DNA of 23,517 bases, from the NCBI GenBank assembly GCA_964387795.1, contig CAYLYP010000049.1:1-23517 (forward strand). Direction: 5' to 3'. Below the pieces are notes generated by a model. It was given only the letters and a program-made list of their open reading frames with translations, was not told where the DNA came from and ran no database searches. Every line of letters starts with the position of its first letter. The stretch's first letter is position 1. Source of the DNA: CAYLYP01 sp964387795. Lineage in GTDB: Bacteria; Bacteroidota; Bacteroidia; Bacteroidales; UBA7960. Positions 7,616 to 15,725 of this stretch are shown piece by piece. A program made the position numbers and the translations under genes.

Positions 7616-10459
7616 TTATCTTACAACAACAAAACGTCCTACAATATTTTGATTGCCAGCTTTAATTCTTATTATGTAGTTACCTTTAATAAGATTTGAA
7701 GCATCAATCATTGTATTGTTAATTCCTTCGTTACAATTACCAAGCTTAACAGATTTTACAATTTGTCCACTTAAGTTGTAAACTTCAATTTCAACATTTG
7801 ACCTTGATTTCAAATTGAATTCCAGATTTGTTGAACTTGAAACAGGGTTAGGAAATACCTTAACTGTATTTTGTTGTTTTAAAACTTCTGAAGGATTGAT
7901 TGTCTCAGGAACACTTACAAATGCATCTGAACGGAAGATGCCCCTGCCATGGGTAGCAATATAAATTGAACCATAGTTAGTAACACCATCAATATAACTC
8001 ATGGTCTGTTGTTTAATCATTAAAACAGGGACATTATACATGCCATTATTTGCACTTTGCCAAACAACAGGATTCGCAGTAATGTCTTCAGTTGAGAACA
8101 AACCGTATTCAGTTCCTATGATTACATAGTTTGGATTGTTCATTTCAATCAAAGAAGAATAAACAGGCATTGCAGGAAGGTTGCCCTGAACACTTGTAAA
8201 TGTTGGGTTATCAGATAATGCATTTTCTGAAAAATAAACGTATTCAGTATTGCCATAGTTCCCTAATGTTGCAATTACCCTATTGGCATCATTTGGATCA
8301 ATTGAAATTGATGTAACATACCTGTCAGGATAACTTACAAGTTCCTTTTTAGAAAGAAGATTATTTGCTTCAGTGTAATTAGATTGTGTTATAGTATTAT
8401 TAATTTTGTTCAATCCAGTCATCCTGAATAATTTCCCTTCCTGACATCCGATAATAGCTGTATTGCCATCATTAGAAATTGCAAAAGTTGAAATCTGTCC
8501 CCAGTTAGTGCCTGTAGTTAAACGGACCCAATATGTTCCCAAAGTAGCGGCAGGAAGAGAACCATCCAGTGCTTTTTTGTTCATATACAAATCACCGCTA
8601 ACGGCACCATAGTACAATACACTTGTAATAGGATCCTGAACCTGAACAGAGTCTCCTTGAGCCAATGGATATGGTATAGTATAAGGGAATGTATAGTTAG
8701 GAATTGAACTTTTCACATTTACAAGCTCGCTACCATTATATGATTGGTCTTCTGCAACAAAATATACCGAGTCAACTGTTTGGGTATTATTTGCAGATTC
8801 CCAAAGCTGAATTGGGGTGACAAATTTTGCAGCAGGTCCTGGTTTAAAACTTGTCCACATTTCTTGATTTGTATAATCAAAAGTCCTGTATGTGGCTCCA
8901 TTATAAATGGTAGAGAAAAATACATCAGGATTCAGGTGCGAAATTGCACAATAACCACCATCGCCGCCTAATATCCTACTGCCTGCCAATACAGAATTGC
9001 CTTCCTGTGAAATATAGATGGTTCCATTATCCTGTGTACCTCCTATAACTTTCCCTGTTTTTGAAAAGTTTACTGAATAAAACTGGGTAACATTATAGTT
9101 TTTGTTGAAAGTAACAAATGTCTGGGCACGGTCTTCTGAACGTGAAATACCACCATCAGTACCTAAATAAAAGATACTTGGGTTACTTGGGTGAAAAACA
9201 TATTTATGATGGTCAGCATGCACATAATTGGGGCTGGTTGGATTAAAACTCCAGAAAGACCTCTTTTCCCAGCTACTTGTTGTTGACCAATGATAAAGGT
9301 CTATACCGCCAAGGATAATTTCATTCTCATTATCAGGGAAAACAGCAAGGGTGTTATTATAACTACCTTGGCCACTAAATGGTTCAAAAAATGGGCTTCC
9401 ACCAGGAGCAATTATTTCCCATGATGTTCCTTTATCTGTTGACCGATACACATTGTAAAGTTTACCATCTTTTGCTGCGGCAGCAGCATACATATAATTG
9501 GAGTTTGATGGTGCAATGGCGACTTCAAGTCTTGAAATCATACTTCCGTCTGGCAACATGCCAGCACCAGAACCTGATAAACAAGTGAAAGAACCATCTT
9601 CACCGGTTGTTGAAAGGTAACAATCATTTCCCACAACTGCAAGGATTGTTCCATCAAGTGCAATATTTACATCAGTGGATATTTGTTCGTTTGGTGATGA
9701 TGTCCCAGAGAATACGATAGGGTTATACCAGGTATTTCCACCGTCATTGCTTACCCTTAAACCTTTGCCTGTTGATGCAAATACTTTTCCAGATACGGGG
9801 CTGATAGCCAATTCGTTTATCTGTGCCCAACCCATTGATTGATTATTTGAGGTTTCAGGCACTGTTGAACTTATTGAAGTAAAATTAACCCCATCAGTAG
9901 ATTTATAAAGCCCATTTCCTATAAAACCACCTGTACCTGTACCATCAAAATGATACAGACCTTCACCTGTCCCAACATAAATATCTCCATTGCTTGCCTG
10001 AGCCATTGCTGAAACAGCTAAGTTTTCTGAAAATCCTTCTATTTTGATCCAGGATGTCCCTGCAGTTTCAGATTTCCATAATCCACCGCTTACTGAACCT
10101 ATTATTAAAGTTTTGTAGGTCGGATCTTGATTATCAACTATAATGGAACGAGTACGGCCACCAATATTATCAGGGCCCATTTCAACCCAGCTTAGTTCAG
10201 CATTTGCTGATTTGCCGGATGTCATTTCCATTACCTGGCTTTTTGCTTTTAATACATCAGAAGGATCTGCAATACCAGTTACCTGATTATTGCGAATCTC
10301 AGCCATATACTCAGCTGCTCCATTAATCCCCTGCTTTGCTATCTCCTGACGTTTTTCAACAGGCAGATAAGCCTGGTCAATCGAATTGGTATTGATATAA
10401 TACCCTGCCCCGGTAAACACAAGGGCAATTAAAAGAAATGGTAAAAATCTGCTTTTCAT
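7616..10459 (-). CDS. Secreted BNR/sortilin-type beta-propeller protein with T9SS C-terminal sorting domain
   Basis: The 947-residue product starts best at the ATG at 10459 (MKSRFLPFLL), which begins a signal peptide or N-terminal anchor; the frame stays open ten codons further to a TTG. After a short helical region, the WVEMGPDNIGGRTRSI and SVSGGLWKS blocks open a long series of BNR/VPS10-like propeller blades (YRSTDKGTSW, VSNDGGNTWYN, LYKSTDG). The last 84 residues or so (about 864-947) are a type A sorting domain: VFPNPVSSS, IEVYNLSGQIVKS, GNYIIRI and the end GRFVVVR. Such proteins cross the outer membrane through the T9SS (Por) apparatus, lose the sorting domain and are attached to or released from the surface. 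No catalytic domain is visible beyond the propeller, so ligand or substrate is unknown. It has its own terminator and no operon partner. Confidence 0.9.
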   Translation of the reverse strand: MKSRFLPFLLIALVFTGAGYYINTNSIDQAYLPVEKRQEIAKQGINGAAEYMAEIRNNQVTGIADPSDVLKAKSQVMEMTSGKSANAELSWVEMGPDNIGGRTRSIIVDNQDPTYKTLIIGSVSGGLWKSETAGTSWIKIEGFSENLAVSAMAQASNGDIYVGTGEGLYHFDGTGTGGFIGNGLYKSTDGVNFTSISSTVPETSNNQSMGWAQINELAISPVSGKVFASTGKGLRVSNDGGNTWYNPIVFSGTSSPNEQISTDVNIALDGTILAVVGNDCYLSTTGEDGSFTCLSGSGAGMLPDGSMISRLEVAIAPSNSNYMYAAAAAKDGKLYNVYRSTDKGTSWEIIAPGGSPFFEPFSGQGSYNNTLAVFPDNENEIILGGIDLYHWSTTSSWEKRSFWSFNPTSPNYVHADHHKYVFHPSNPSIFYLGTDGGISRSEDRAQTFVTFNKNYNVTQFYSVNFSKTGKVIGGTQDNGTIYISQEGNSVLAGSRILGGDGGYCAISHLNPDVFFSTIYNGATYRTFDYTNQEMWTSFKPGPAAKFVTPIQLWESANNTQTVDSVYFVAEDQSYNGSELVNVKSSIPNYTFPYTIPYPLAQGDSVQVQDPITSVLYYGAVSGDLYMNKKALDGSLPAATLGTYWVRLTTGTNWGQISTFAISNDGNTAIIGCQEGKLFRMTGLNKINNTITQSNYTEANNLLSKKELVSYPDRYVTSISIDPNDANRVIATLGNYGNTEYVYFSENALSDNPTFTSVQGNLPAMPVYSSLIEMNNPNYVIIGTEYGLFSTEDITANPVVWQSANNGMYNVPVLMIKQQTMSYIDGVTNYGSIYIATHGRGIFRSDAFVSVPETINPSEVLKQQNTVKVFPNPVSSSTNLEFNLKSRSNVEIEVYNLSGQIVKSVKLGNCNEGINNTMIDASNLIKGNYIIRIKAGNQNIVGRFVVVR

Positions 10460-10567
10460 AAGGTTTATGTTATTTCTATTGGTTTTCAAAAATGCCTTGC
10501 AATATACGACTTTTTGTATTTTTTACAAAATATCAGGTCGTTAAATGTTTTACTTTAAATTCTGTTC

Positions 10568-11428
10568 TCATATTTGCTTTTCAGCGTGATATGAAGAGCG
10601 CACTAAAGGACCGCTCTCAACAAAGTTAAATCCCTTGTTTAAAGCAATTTCCTTATACATCTGGAACCCTTCCGGACTCACATACCTTTCAACATTCAGG
10701 TGATGGCGGCTTGGCTGTAAATACTGGCCAATGGTTAATATCCTAACACCTGCCTGCAATATATCATCCATTGTCTGATACACTTCCTGGTCTGTTTCGC
10801 CTAATCCTACCATGAGCCCTGTTTTGCTCCTTACTCCTGAATCTGAAATATACTTTAATACATCAAGGCTCATATCATATTTGGCATAAATCCTCACCTG
10901 GGGTGTTAAGCGCCTCACTGTTTCAATGTTATGGGATAATATATCTGCTCCTGATTCAATCAATAAATCCAATGAACTCTTATACCCTTTAAAATCCGGG
11001 ATTAATGCTTCTATGGTTATGCCAGGGTTGATTTCCTTAACTTTTTTAATTGTTTCATTCCAATGCCTGGCCCCTCCATCCGGTAAGTCATCCCTGTCAA
11101 CTGATGTTAATACGCAATGTTTGAGGTTTAGGTTTTTAACTGCACTGGCAACGTTTTCAGGCTCCATGGGGTCAAGTACTAATGGTTTGCCTGTTTTAAC
11201 ATTACAAAACCTACAGGAACGCGTACAAATATCACCCATTATCATAAATGTTGCAGTCCCTGCTGCCCAGCATTCACCTTTATTGGGGCATAGCCCGCTT
11301 TCACAAATTGTATGCAAATGGTTATGGGAAAGGGTGCTTTTTACTTTTCTATAATCAACAGCATCCGTTAGTTTTACCCTTAACCAATCAGGCTTTTTTA
11401 TATATTTCTTTGCGTCTGATGCGTTCAA
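10568..11428 (-). CDS. lipA: Lipoyl synthase
   Basis: LipA is a radical-SAM enzyme that inserts two sulfurs into octanoyl groups on lipoyl-domain proteins, including the glycine cleavage H protein and 2-oxo-acid dehydrogenases. The 286-residue protein has the auxiliary cluster cysteines Cys42, Cys47 and Cys53 (CESGLCPNKGEC). The radical-SAM CxxxCxxC is at 68-75 (CTRSCRFC), and the C-terminal RSSYHA motif at about 277-282 holds the serine that ligates the auxiliary cluster. Length is normal. The start appears to be TTG at 11428: an in-frame TAA lies four codons upstream, and no ATG occurs before the conserved KKPDWLRVKL. It sits between two envelope-protein genes and not next to lipB or gcvH. 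Function is very secure; the start is less so. Confidence 0.95.
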   Translation of the reverse strand: MNASDAKKYIKKPDWLRVKLTDAVDYRKVKSTLSHNHLHTICESGLCPNKGECWAAGTATFMIMGDICTRSCRFCNVKTGKPLVLDPMEPENVASAVKNLNLKHCVLTSVDRDDLPDGGARHWNETIKKVKEINPGITIEALIPDFKGYKSSLDLLIESGADILSHNIETVRRLTPQVRIYAKYDMSLDVLKYISDSGVRSKTGLMVGLGETDQEVYQTMDDILQAGVRILTIGQYLQPSRHHLNVERYVSPEGFQMYKEIALNKGFNFVESGPLVRSSYHAEKQI

Positions 11429-11501
11429 GACTTTTTATTTAAAAATTCAAAATTTATAAGGGTGAGAACAAAGAATTACTCTCAGTTTTGAGGCAGCAAA
11501 T

Positions 11502-12284
11502 TTAATCATATCTTTTTCCAAAACAATAGCTAATATAAAAAGTAATAAAAATATTTTTGTTTTTGTCAAACGCCATCAATGGCACATGCTTAGGATAAAG
11601 ATCTAAATTAAAACCTGTTTCCAGCGAACGGACGATTTTCTCATCCTTTCCGAACTCGAAATGAAAACCTCCTTTGACATAGCCCCCTGCAATGAGTTTT
11701 AGTTCATTAAAGCCTTTTGTAAATGAACCTCGTCCCATGATATTATCCGGAAAATGTTCATCAGGATTATAAGGCTCTTCGGCATAATAATATTCAGTTG
11801 CCGCACTGTTTGCTTTTATTACAATTAGATAAACAGGTTTTAATACTGCCACCGAAGCCCCTGCAAAATAAAAATATCTGACTTCAACCCCGCCCCAATA
11901 AGGTTTTTCGGATACTATCCTATGAATCCCTATTCCAGGCCGCAATACTACCATTGAATTTAATTTCCCATAGTAATAGCTCCGGGTGGTAAAATAATTA
12001 TGGCTCCTGATTTCTTTCTCATGCTTCATCGTGCTGATTTCAGCTTCAAAAAATGTTTTCCTTGTTACTGAATTTTGCTTCCCCTGCCTATACCCAAAAC
12101 CTATACCATTACTTGAAATATGGGCACTAAATGCCTTCTCTTTTCTTAATAGGACAGAAGTACTTAAGCCCCCTCCTACTTCCTGCCCAGTGCTTGGTTT
12201 CGACAAAACAAACATCGATAATAGCAGAATAATTACGGATGGGACTAATCCTGAAAAGAAAAAATACCAAGGCTTGTATTTCAT
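11502..12284 (-). CDS. Predicted outer-membrane beta-barrel protein, unknown function
   Basis: This 260-residue protein has an N-terminal signal sequence (YFFFSGLVPSVIILLLSMFVLS, then STGQE). Short amphipathic strands rich in Tyr, Phe and Gly follow, with alternating hydrophobic residues (ISSNGIGFGYRQGK, FHFEFGKDEKI, FITFYISYCFG). This pattern suggests an 8- to 12-stranded outer-membrane barrel like the small porin-type proteins common in Bacteroidota. I do not recognise a named family. The start at ATG 12284 gives a standard signal peptide. It is separated from the upstream 44-aa lipoprotein gene by a terminator (12336-12369), so it is probably transcribed alone. It ends 73 bp before lipA. 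Confidence 0.7.
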   Translation of the reverse strand: MKYKPWYFFFSGLVPSVIILLLSMFVLSKPSTGQEVGGGLSTSVLLRKEKAFSAHISSNGIGFGYRQGKQNSVTRKTFFEAEISTMKHEKEIRSHNYFTTRSYYYGKLNSMVVLRPGIGIHRIVSEKPYWGGVEVRYFYFAGASVAVLKPVYLIVIKANSAATEYYYAEEPYNPDEHFPDNIMGRGSFTKGFNELKLIAGGYVKGGFHFEFGKDEKIVRSLETGFNLDLYPKHVPLMAFDKNKNIFITFYISYCFGKRYD

Positions 12285-12335
12285 TTTTTGGTGATTTTCA
12301 TTTTCGTTAAAAGCCTTTTTTTAGCTCTCAAAAAT

Positions 12336-12369
12336 GAAAAAAAATCCCATGCCTTTTAGCCATGGGATT
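12336..12369 (-). terminator. Terminator of the 44-aa lipoprotein gene
   Basis: AATCCCATG (12343-12351) and CATGGGATT (12361-12369) form a perfect 9-bp stem. On the minus strand a T run follows (eight A on the plus strand at 12337-12344, overlapping the stem). It lies 20 bp past the stop codon of the small lipoprotein gene. Confidence 0.82.
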
Positions 12370-12388
12370 AAAGTTCAATTTCTTTTTG

Positions 12389-12523
12389 TTATACTTCGGC
12401 AGCCGGTTTTTCAACCTCAACCTGTGATGTTCCGTATGCCGGGCATAATTCTTTTGTTTTACAGGAACTCATCAGCATGGATCCCAATACAAGAAAAACA
12501 ACTACCAATGCAATTTTCTTCAT
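12389..12523 (-). CDS. Small lipoprotein, 44 residues
   Basis: This short gene reads MKKIALVVVF on the minus strand from ATG 12523 and continues through a hydrophobic core to the lipobox MSSC with Cys21. A 23-residue mature part follows (CKTKELCPAYGTSQVEVEKP, then AAEV). A second cysteine sits at position 27. The evidence that it is real is a complete lipoprotein signal peptide, a -33/-7 promoter pair at 12585-12614, and a strong terminator 20 bp after the stop. Tiny lipoproteins of this form are common in Bacteroidota, and their roles are mostly unknown. The mature peptide is too short for a folded domain, so a spacer, toxin-like or regulatory role cannot be told apart. Confidence 0.8.
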   Translation of the reverse strand: MKKIALVVVFLVLGSMLMSSCKTKELCPAYGTSQVEVEKPAAEV

Positions 12524-12584
12524 AACTGGTGGTTTAACGTTATTATCGGATGAAATGAATGTTCGACAATGCTTAACATTTGTA

Positions 12585-12614
12585 CAAATTTACACTAAAA
12601 AAAGGTATTTCAAA
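12585..12614 (-). promoter_or_regulatory. Bacteroidota-type promoter of the small lipoprotein gene
   Basis: On the minus strand TTTG (12611-12614) is followed after 18 bases by TAAATTTG (12585-12592). This matches the TTTG/TAnnTTTG pair of primary-sigma promoters in Bacteroidota with near-standard spacing. The box is 61 bp upstream of the ATG at 12523. It is the only place in the window where I find both halves. Confidence 0.55.
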
Positions 12615-12627
12615 AAAAAAATCTCTG

Positions 12628-12888
12628 TTAGTTTAATACAACTACCTGATTTCTGTCATCCATGATTGGAATCACTACCGTGGCTTTTGCATAATTAAGG
12701 ATGTTCTGAATGGTTTGTCCCGAAGGAATTTCATTCAATACTGTCCCTTTTGTTAAATGAGAAAACGCACATCTGAACCTTTTTCTCATTGATAAATACC
12801 TTTTTCTTAACATCATTTTCTCCGGTATTCCACCCTTGCTGAGGGTTTTGTTTTCTGTTGTCTTGTAATACGTAATGCTCCAATTCAT
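12628..12888 (-). CDS. Small hypothetical protein, 86 residues
   Basis: The reading frame from ATG 12888 begins MNWSITYYKTTENKT and is rich in Arg and Lys in the middle (MMLRKRYLSMRKRFRCAF). It ends IQNILNYAKATVVIPIMDD followed by RNQVVVLN. The C-terminal pattern (a helix IQNILNYAK followed by a short strand ending near the C-terminus) resembles small conserved Bacteroidota proteins I have seen, but I cannot name a family. A competing frame from ATG 12901 gives a 56-residue peptide (MKLAYELEHY), so the true frame is uncertain. No promoter box or terminator is evident. It could also be a decayed gene, since it lies 180 bp from the MITE and near a pseudogene. Confidence 0.42.
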   Translation of the reverse strand: MNWSITYYKTTENKTLSKGGIPEKMMLRKRYLSMRKRFRCAFSHLTKGTVLNEIPSGQTIQNILNYAKATVVIPIMDDRNQVVVLN

Positions 12889-13071
12889 AGGCAAGCTTCA
12901 TTTTGTTAATTAATGCTTTTATTTTTTCTCAGTAAAAAGAACATTTTAAGAATGCTTTTTTTCTCTGTTTTATAATTTAACGCTTGATAATTTACTTTAT
13001 TGTGCCAATATGTACTCTTTTTTTTTAATATTTTTTTCAGCCTTATCACCTCAGGTCTTATTGTGTTAAAT

Positions 13072-13298
13072 AGGGTCTGCTGAAAAACACTTAACAAGCA
13101 GGATGCATATCATTTACGATGTCATTTTATCATATAGCTTGCATGGATTTATTACCTTCGGTGCTAATATGTTTGCATATTGTTTGCGTTAGTCTTTAAG
13201 GCATCATCTGATTCGTTGCCATCGGCTCATAGTATTATTATACAATTTCGCCTTGTCGCCTTGCATATAATACCTTAAAGACTTTTTCAGCAGACCCT
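13072..13298. mobile_element. MITE-like non-autonomous transposable element, 227 bp
   Basis: The element is bounded by perfect 16-bp terminal inverted repeats, AGGGTCTGCTGAAAAA at 13072-13087 and its complement at 13283-13298. A 4-bp direct repeat AAAT flanks it at 13068-13071 and 13299-13302, consistent with a target-site duplication. Inside is a second inverted pair, GTCTTTAAGG (13192-13201) and CCTTAAAGAC (13273-13282), adjacent to the right terminus. No transposase-length reading frame is present, so it must be moved in trans. Its left 50 bp match positions 1-50 inverted with one mismatch, showing at least two copies in the genome and recent activity. I cannot assign the parent insertion-sequence family without a search. 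Confidence 0.85.
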
Positions 13299-13388
13299 AA
13301 ATAGTATTATGATTATATATTTTAGCAAAAAATCAAATATTATATTTCATAATAGATATATTTACAAATAATTATTATAATCATTTAG

Positions 13389-13737
13389 ACAAATCGCTTC
13401 AGTTCAATTACTTTGCTGGTTGAAGAAAATATTTATTATGATGGGCTTGATAAACCTGAAGAGTTTTATTTCAGCATTCTTTTAAACCGTTCATAAGGAC
13501 ATCTGATTGGGTTATATTCACCAAGGGATGCGGTGAACATTAAAGAAGTGGCTGAAGAAACTCCTGACCGGATTTTTACTGAAGATATTGACCCACTATT
13601 GGGCCTGACAAGCTTTCAGTGCCGATGGATTGCCTTTAATTTTGGCCTTAGTGGGGATAGCTTTAAAAACAAGGATCTATTCTGCCGTCTGTCTAAAAGA
13701 AGCAGCAGGGCTTGTTGCCAATGTTTCAAAATCATAA
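13389..13737 (+). pseudogene. Decayed gene remnant, unknown family
   Basis: A frame open from 13389 reads TNRFSSITLLVEENIYYDGL, then continues to a TAA at 13494-13496. The same frame resumes with coding character (GLYSPRDAVNIKEVAEETPD and FTEDIDPLLGLTSF). Around 13645-13665 a shift to the +1 frame gives a better C-terminus (IALKTRIYSAVCLKEAAGLV, then ANVSKS and stop at 13735-13737). One in-frame stop and one apparent frameshift in about 350 bp suggest a degraded gene lacking its N-terminus, which would have lain where the MITE flank now is. The GTG at 13533 could start a 71-residue peptide, but its end is low-complexity and cysteine-rich. I do not recognise the family. Confidence 0.5.
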
Positions 13738-13828
13738 AACACAATTGACCTAATTCAATTTTTTAAGGATGTTTATGATAGCTTTTTCATAAAATTTCAA
13801 ATACTTCGACTTGAGCAAAAATCAATTT

Positions 13829-15709
13829 TCAGGAAAGCTTCTTATTGTCCAATTGCTCAAACACTGAATTCTGGGAGATAAACTCAGGAACGATATCCTT
13901 CATCTTACATACCAGCTCAAATTCATTGCCATTGTTGACAATTTCTTTTAAGATGTCAAGCTGCTTAACAATTGCTTCCCTGTCAGCTCCCGGAACCCTT
14001 GCTATCAATATCTTTGAATGATGGGTTGGGATTGTATTTTCCTGATTGGACAATAACTCCTCATATAGCTTTTCACCAGGCCTTAATCCTGTATATACAA
14101 TTTCAATGTCCCTTCCAATTGTAAGCCCCGATAATTGGATCATTTTTTTTGCCAAATCCACAATCTTAACCGAGACACCCATATCAAAAACAAATATTTC
14201 ACCACCCGCTCCCATTGCCCCTGCCTCTAATACCAGTCTGCAAGCCTCAGGAATGGTCATAAAAAACCTGGTAATCTCAGGATGTGTAACTGTTAAAGGG
14301 CCTCCTTTTTCTATCTGGCTTTTAAATAATGGAATTACTGAACCATTGCTTCCAAGCACATTCCCAAACCTTGTTGTAATAAACCTTGTCTTTTGTAATG
14401 AATTTAATGATTGGGTATATATCTCGGCAATCCTTTTTGATGCCCCCATCACATTTGTTGGGTTGACTGCTTTGTCTGTACTCACCATAACAAACACCTC
14501 CGATTGATATGCCACTGCAAGGTCAGCAATAAGTTTTGTACCAAAAATATTCGTTGTTACTGCCTCAAAAGGGTTTTTCTCCATTACCGGCACATGCTTA
14601 TACGCTGCTGCATGGAAAACCATCTCTGGCTTATATTTTTCAAAAATTGATTGCATCCTTTTGGGTTGGGAAATATCTGCAAGGATAAGTTCAAAGCTTA
14701 CATCCGGGAAAATATGGGACAACTCAAGGTCCAGATGGAACATCGGTGTCTCTCCCTGATCAACAACCACGATCCTGGAAACAGGAAAACGGGCAATCTG
14801 TCTTACCAATTCGCTACCTATTGATCCTGCCCCACCTGTTATCAATACTGTCTTGCCTTCCATCATTTCAGCAATCCTGCTTTCATTAATAACAATCTCA
14901 TCCCGGTCGAGCAAATCTTCAATATTTATCTCCCTGATTTGATTATAGCTCAATTCCCCTTTTGTCCAGCTTTGCACCGGGGGCACATTTAATACTTTTA
15001 CCCCATAGGCCAGGCCGGTCTCTATAATTTCCTGTTTTTTGTGTTTGCTTATACTCTGAACAGCAATAATAAGATGATCTATATTGTTCTTTTTCAACAA
15101 TACTGGCAATTCTTTTCCTGAAAAAATAGGGGATCCTTCTAATTTTTTTCTTGCTTTACGCGGATCATCATCCAAAAATGCCAATACTTTATACCTGATA
15201 CCGGCATCCCTGTCAAGGGCTTTCTTGGCAATAATCCCAGCCTCCCCTGCCCCATATATCAATACATTGGCTGTTGACTGGTTAAGCCCGATAAAATCGA
15301 TGTAGGTTGCTTTTACCAAAACCCTGTAGGTTGTCAATAAAAACACTGTTGTAATCATCTCTATCAGGATTACTGAAAAAGGGATTATATAACGGCCATT
15401 GATATAGTAATAACTAAAAAAATTTGCTGCTGCCAACACTACACTCCCAACAACAACAGTCCTGGAAATATTGATAACATCAGAGGTATTGGTATGCCTC
15501 ACCATCCCCGAGTATGTATTCGCAACCAAAAAACCTCCTGCCCTGACCAATGCTATTGTCAGCGTCATTACAGGCAAATAGGCCAGTTCAGTTAATGGTA
15601 TCTTAAAATTAAACCTTAATGAAAGGGCTATAAAGAATGAGCACAAACAAATAAACAAATCAAACAGGAAAACGATCCAACCCGGAAGCACCTTTTTGGG
15701 AAAAATCAT
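13829..15709 (-). CDS. Membrane-bound nucleotide-sugar 4,6-dehydratase (PglF/CapD/WbpM type)
   Basis: This 626-residue polysaccharide biosynthesis protein has four transmembrane segments in residues 10-130. A first Rossmann-like domain follows (GAGEAG at 153-158), then a catalytic short-chain dehydrogenase domain with the NAD motif GGAGSIG at 292-298. AAAYKHVPVMEKNP is at about 367-380, and the catalytic region STDKAVNPTNVMGASKR at 410-426 has Met in place of the usual Tyr, as in WbpM and PglF. These enzymes convert UDP-GlcNAc to a 4-keto-6-deoxy sugar for capsule, O-antigen or glycoprotein glycans at the cytoplasmic face of the inner membrane. Length matches the long family. No glycosyltransferase or aminotransferase neighbours occur in the window, so it stands apart from any complete sugar locus here. 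TATCTTTG lies just upstream. Confidence 0.92.
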   Translation of the reverse strand: MIFPKKVLPGWIVFLFDLFICLCSFFIALSLRFNFKIPLTELAYLPVMTLTIALVRAGGFLVANTYSGMVRHTNTSDVINISRTVVVGSVVLAAANFFSYYYINGRYIIPFSVILIEMITTVFLLTTYRVLVKATYIDFIGLNQSTANVLIYGAGEAGIIAKKALDRDAGIRYKVLAFLDDDPRKARKKLEGSPIFSGKELPVLLKKNNIDHLIIAVQSISKHKKQEIIETGLAYGVKVLNVPPVQSWTKGELSYNQIREINIEDLLDRDEIVINESRIAEMMEGKTVLITGGAGSIGSELVRQIARFPVSRIVVVDQGETPMFHLDLELSHIFPDVSFELILADISQPKRMQSIFEKYKPEMVFHAAAYKHVPVMEKNPFEAVTTNIFGTKLIADLAVAYQSEVFVMVSTDKAVNPTNVMGASKRIAEIYTQSLNSLQKTRFITTRFGNVLGSNGSVIPLFKSQIEKGGPLTVTHPEITRFFMTIPEACRLVLEAGAMGAGGEIFVFDMGVSVKIVDLAKKMIQLSGLTIGRDIEIVYTGLRPGEKLYEELLSNQENTIPTHHSKILIARVPGADREAIVKQLDILKEIVNNGNEFELVCKMKDIVPEFISQNSVFEQLDNKKLS

Positions 15710-15725
15710 ATCAATATTTTTTGAG

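Noticed and set aside
10926..11354. 142-codon plus-strand frame inside lipA
   Set aside because: It is fully antisense to lipoyl synthase, whose cysteine motifs fix the coding strand.
12906..13097. 63-codon minus-strand frame overlapping the MITE left end
   Set aside because: It runs from inside the mobile element into AT-rich DNA, is lysine/asparagine-rich low complexity, and has no good start or promoter.
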